From Candidatus Multiplicimicrobium inquinatum (lineage in GTDB: Bacteria; Omnitrophota; Omnitrophia; Omnitrophales; Aquincolibacteriaceae): 7,147 nt of DNA. Under the pieces are notes generated by a model. The model was not told where the DNA came from. It ran no database searches and worked only from the letters and a program-made list of their open reading frames with translations. A program made the translations under genes and the position numbers. Where the stretch lies: positions 1 to 7,147 of the forward strand of contig DDUN01000077.1 in NCBI GenBank assembly GCA_002344825.1, read 5' to 3'. Below, piece by piece: positions 5,799-7,147 of this stretch (position 1 is its first letter; the number at the start of each line of letters is the position of its first letter).

Positions 5799-7147
5799 GA
5801 CCACGAATCAAGAAGCACGAACCAAGAAGGGGCAACCAGGTTCCTGGCCCCTTCTTGGTTCTTTTTTTTCCGGCGTCTTTCTTTCGCTTTGCTATCCCAT
5901 GGCCAACTTCAGTTGGCTGGCCTGGATTATTCTCACGCCTTTTTTCATGTCTGTCACCCGAGCGCATTCCCGCAGACAAGCGATATTTCTGGGATGGATT
6001 TTCGCGCTTTCTTTTTTCGTTTTTTCGCTTCAGTTTCTGGTTCATGTCGCGTTTGCCGCTTGGCCCGCGCTGGCTTTGCTGGAATCGCTTTATGGGTTGA
6101 TTCTGGGCTTACTCCTTTTTGAAACCCGCCGTTTCTCTTCGGTTGTTTTGCGCGTGCTGTGGATTGTTTCAGTTTGGACGGCGGTTGAATTTTTACGTAC
6201 CGAAATTCCGGTTTGGGGTTTCGGACTGAATCTTTTGGGACATTCACAAGGCTTTCAGCCCGCCATGATTCAAATTGCATCCGTCGGGGGAGCGTATTTA
6301 CTGTCGTTTATCATGGCAGGTGTTAACGCTTTGATTCTTGAGGTGATTTGTACAGCGTACAATGTAAATCGTACAACGAGGGATCGATTTGTACATTGTA
6401 CTTTGTACGCTTTACTGGCACTCGTAGTTTTGAGTGCCGTCATTTCCTATGGAGTGGTGCGGCTTAATATTGCGGATAAACAATCGGCGCCCACGCTGCG
6501 GCTCTCCGTCATTCAGCCTAATATTCCGCAGTCCGTGAAATGGGCGCTGATGGCAAAGCAGGATGTGATCGAAATTCACGAAAATCTGACACAAGTTGCC
6601 GCTCTACGTGAGCCCGAAATGATTATTTGGCCTGAGGCTTCTTTCCCGGGGTATTTCAACGCCGATTATGCTTCGGCGAGCATCTTAGAAAAGTTCCGCG
6701 CGATGGCGATTCCGGTTTTATTGGGCTCGCCTTATTGGGAATCAGAGACGCGTATTTTTAACAGTGTGATGCTGGTAGACGCGCAGGCGCAAATCACGGC
6801 GCGTTATGACAAAATTCGTTTAGTTCCTTTCGGAGAATATGTTCCGTGGAAACTCATTTTAGGATGGCTCGAGCCTTTGGCTTACACGATGGGCGTGGGC
6901 GATTTTACCGCGGGAAAATCACAGACATTATTCCGGCTGGCGGAGCATGCTTTTGCCGTTTTGATTTGCTTTGAAGACGTGTTTCCTGATTTGGCGCGGA
7001 CAGCGGTAAAAAAAGGCGCGCATTTTTTGACGGTTGTAACGAATGACGCTTGGTTCGGAAAAACCGGCGCCCCGTGGCAGCATTTTCAAACCTCCATTTT
7101 TCGCGCTGTGGAAAACGGTGTGCCGGTGGTGCGCTCCGGCAATACCG
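5782..7147 (+). CDS. lnt: Apolipoprotein N-acyltransferase, 3' end outside the window
   Basis: Lnt is the inner-membrane enzyme that adds the third acyl chain to the N-terminal Cys of lipoproteins, taking it from phospholipid. The frame is open without interruption to the window edge (about 455 codons; E. coli Lnt has 512), so the last membrane helix is missing. Hydrophobic segments lie around residues 23-58, 65-92, 95-115, 120-140, 165-190 and 208-228, followed by a periplasmic nitrilase-like domain from about 238. The catalytic triad is present: E285 in IWPEAS, K344 in RYDKIRLVPFGEY and C396 in LICFED; TNDAWFG and PWQHFQ also match. GTG 5782 is chosen as start because it places the first helix and the triad close to E. 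coli numbering; ATG 5899 would cut off the first helix. It overlaps secA by 17 bases, has a poor ribosome-binding site, and its first codons run through a terminator-like hairpin. The start is uncertain. Confidence 0.93.
   Translation, partial: MVRKIKTTNQEARTKKGQPGSWPLLGSFFSGVFLSLCYPMANFSWLAWIILTPFFMSVTRAHSRRQAIFLGWIFALSFFVFSLQFLVHVAFAAWPALALLESLYGLILGLLLFETRRFSSVVLRVLWIVSVWTAVEFLRTEIPVWGFGLNLLGHSQGFQPAMIQIASVGGAYLLSFIMAGVNALILEVICTAYNVNRTTRDRFVHCTLYALLALVVLSAVISYGVVRLNIADKQSAPTLRLSVIQPNIPQSVKWALMAKQDVIEIHENLTQVAALREPEMIIWPEASFPGYFNADYASASILEKFRAMAIPVLLGSPYWESETRIFNSVMLVDAQAQITARYDKIRLVPFGEYVPWKLILGWLEPLAYTMGVGDFTAGKSQTLFRLAEHAFAVLICFEDVFPDLARTAVKKGAHFLTVVTNDAWFGKTGAPWQHFQTSIFRAVENGVPVVRSGNT
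5803..5829 (+). repeat. Short direct repeat before the hairpin
   Basis: ACGAATCAAGAAG (5803-5815) and ACGAACCAAGAAG (5817-5829) differ at one of 13 bases and are one base apart. The second copy contains most of the left arm of the terminator-like stem. The first copy could pair with the same right arm (5806-5815 with 5851-5860, ten pairs including one G-T). Confidence 0.7.
5819..5869 (+). terminator. Intrinsic terminator-like hairpin after secA
   Basis: GAACCAAGAAGGGGC (5819-5833) pairs perfectly over 15 bp with GCCCCTTCTTGGTTC (5847-5861). The 13-base loop can close further (CAGG and CCTG), and eight T residues follow at 5862-5869. By standard criteria this is a strong Rho-independent terminator on the + strand for the secA transcript. 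It is odd because the lnt frame is open through it and seems to use it as coding sequence. It may be an attenuator, or part of an inserted palindromic element. Confidence 0.85.
6350..6410. repeat. GTAC-rich palindrome inside lnt
   Basis: Six GTAC words fall in 59 bases (6350, 6357, 6371, 6391, 6398, 6405). GTACAATGT plus AAATCG (6357-6371) pairs with CGATTT (6385-6390) and ACATTGTAC (6393-6401), giving 15 pairs with a two-base bulge and a 13-base loop. An alternative outer pairing is GCGTACAA (6355-6362) with TTGTACGC (6403-6410). It is in frame and encodes roughly residues 191-209 of Lnt, the polar loop before the last helix ahead of the catalytic domain, a region of variable length in the family. 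Confidence 0.75.

Noticed and set aside
5855..6122. Alternative + strand open frames over the first part of lnt
   Set aside because: They are short and in other frames, while the lnt frame is continuous and carries all the Lnt hallmarks.

Overview
The window carries five genes, all on the + strand: an atypical receiver-domain protein, a plant-like soluble acyl-ACP desaturase, release factor 2 (prfB, with its programmed +1 frameshift), the preprotein translocase ATPase secA, and the start of lnt (apolipoprotein N-acyltransferase), which runs off the right edge. Lnt implies a diderm (Gram-negative-type) bacterium with lipoproteins. Composition is moderate in GC. The desaturase resembles plant plastid enzymes, and the order prfB-secA-lnt is not the E. 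coli arrangement. I would guess an environmental, possibly uncultivated lineage (PVC/Omnitrophota-like is one idea), but this is low-confidence inference and no taxonomic marker is decisive.

Layout. Bases 1-508 hold no gene I can support. They contain a long imperfect hairpin (190-260), a small GC-rich hairpin near the left edge and a short palindrome at 344-353, so a structured RNA or palindromic element is possible. Bases 524-910 encode a 128-residue stand-alone receiver domain in which the phospho-acceptor Asp is Glu and the switch Thr is Ala. A 59-base gap then holds an extended -10 promoter so close to the next ATG that the desaturase mRNA may be leaderless. The desaturase (970-1968), prfB (1982-3137) and secA (3141-5798) follow with gaps of 13 and 3 bases, which looks like one operon. 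The secA ribosome-binding site lies in the last codons of prfB.

The secA-lnt junction is the most unusual part. A 15-bp perfect stem followed by eight T residues (5819-5869) looks like a strong intrinsic terminator for the operon. Yet the lnt reading frame is open through it, and the hairpin stretch appears to encode the N-terminal part of Lnt, because the first membrane helix begins inside it. No standard start codon lies in frame between the hairpin and the middle of that helical hairpin, so the best start is GTG 5782, inside the end of secA. A second palindrome, rich in GTAC, sits in frame inside lnt (about 6350-6410), at the loop before the last membrane helix that leads to the catalytic domain.

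Functionally, the genes link membrane lipid composition (desaturase), translation termination (RF2), protein export (SecA) and lipoprotein maturation (Lnt). SecA and Lnt act in succession on exported lipoproteins. The receiver protein has no visible partner kinase or output domain in the window.
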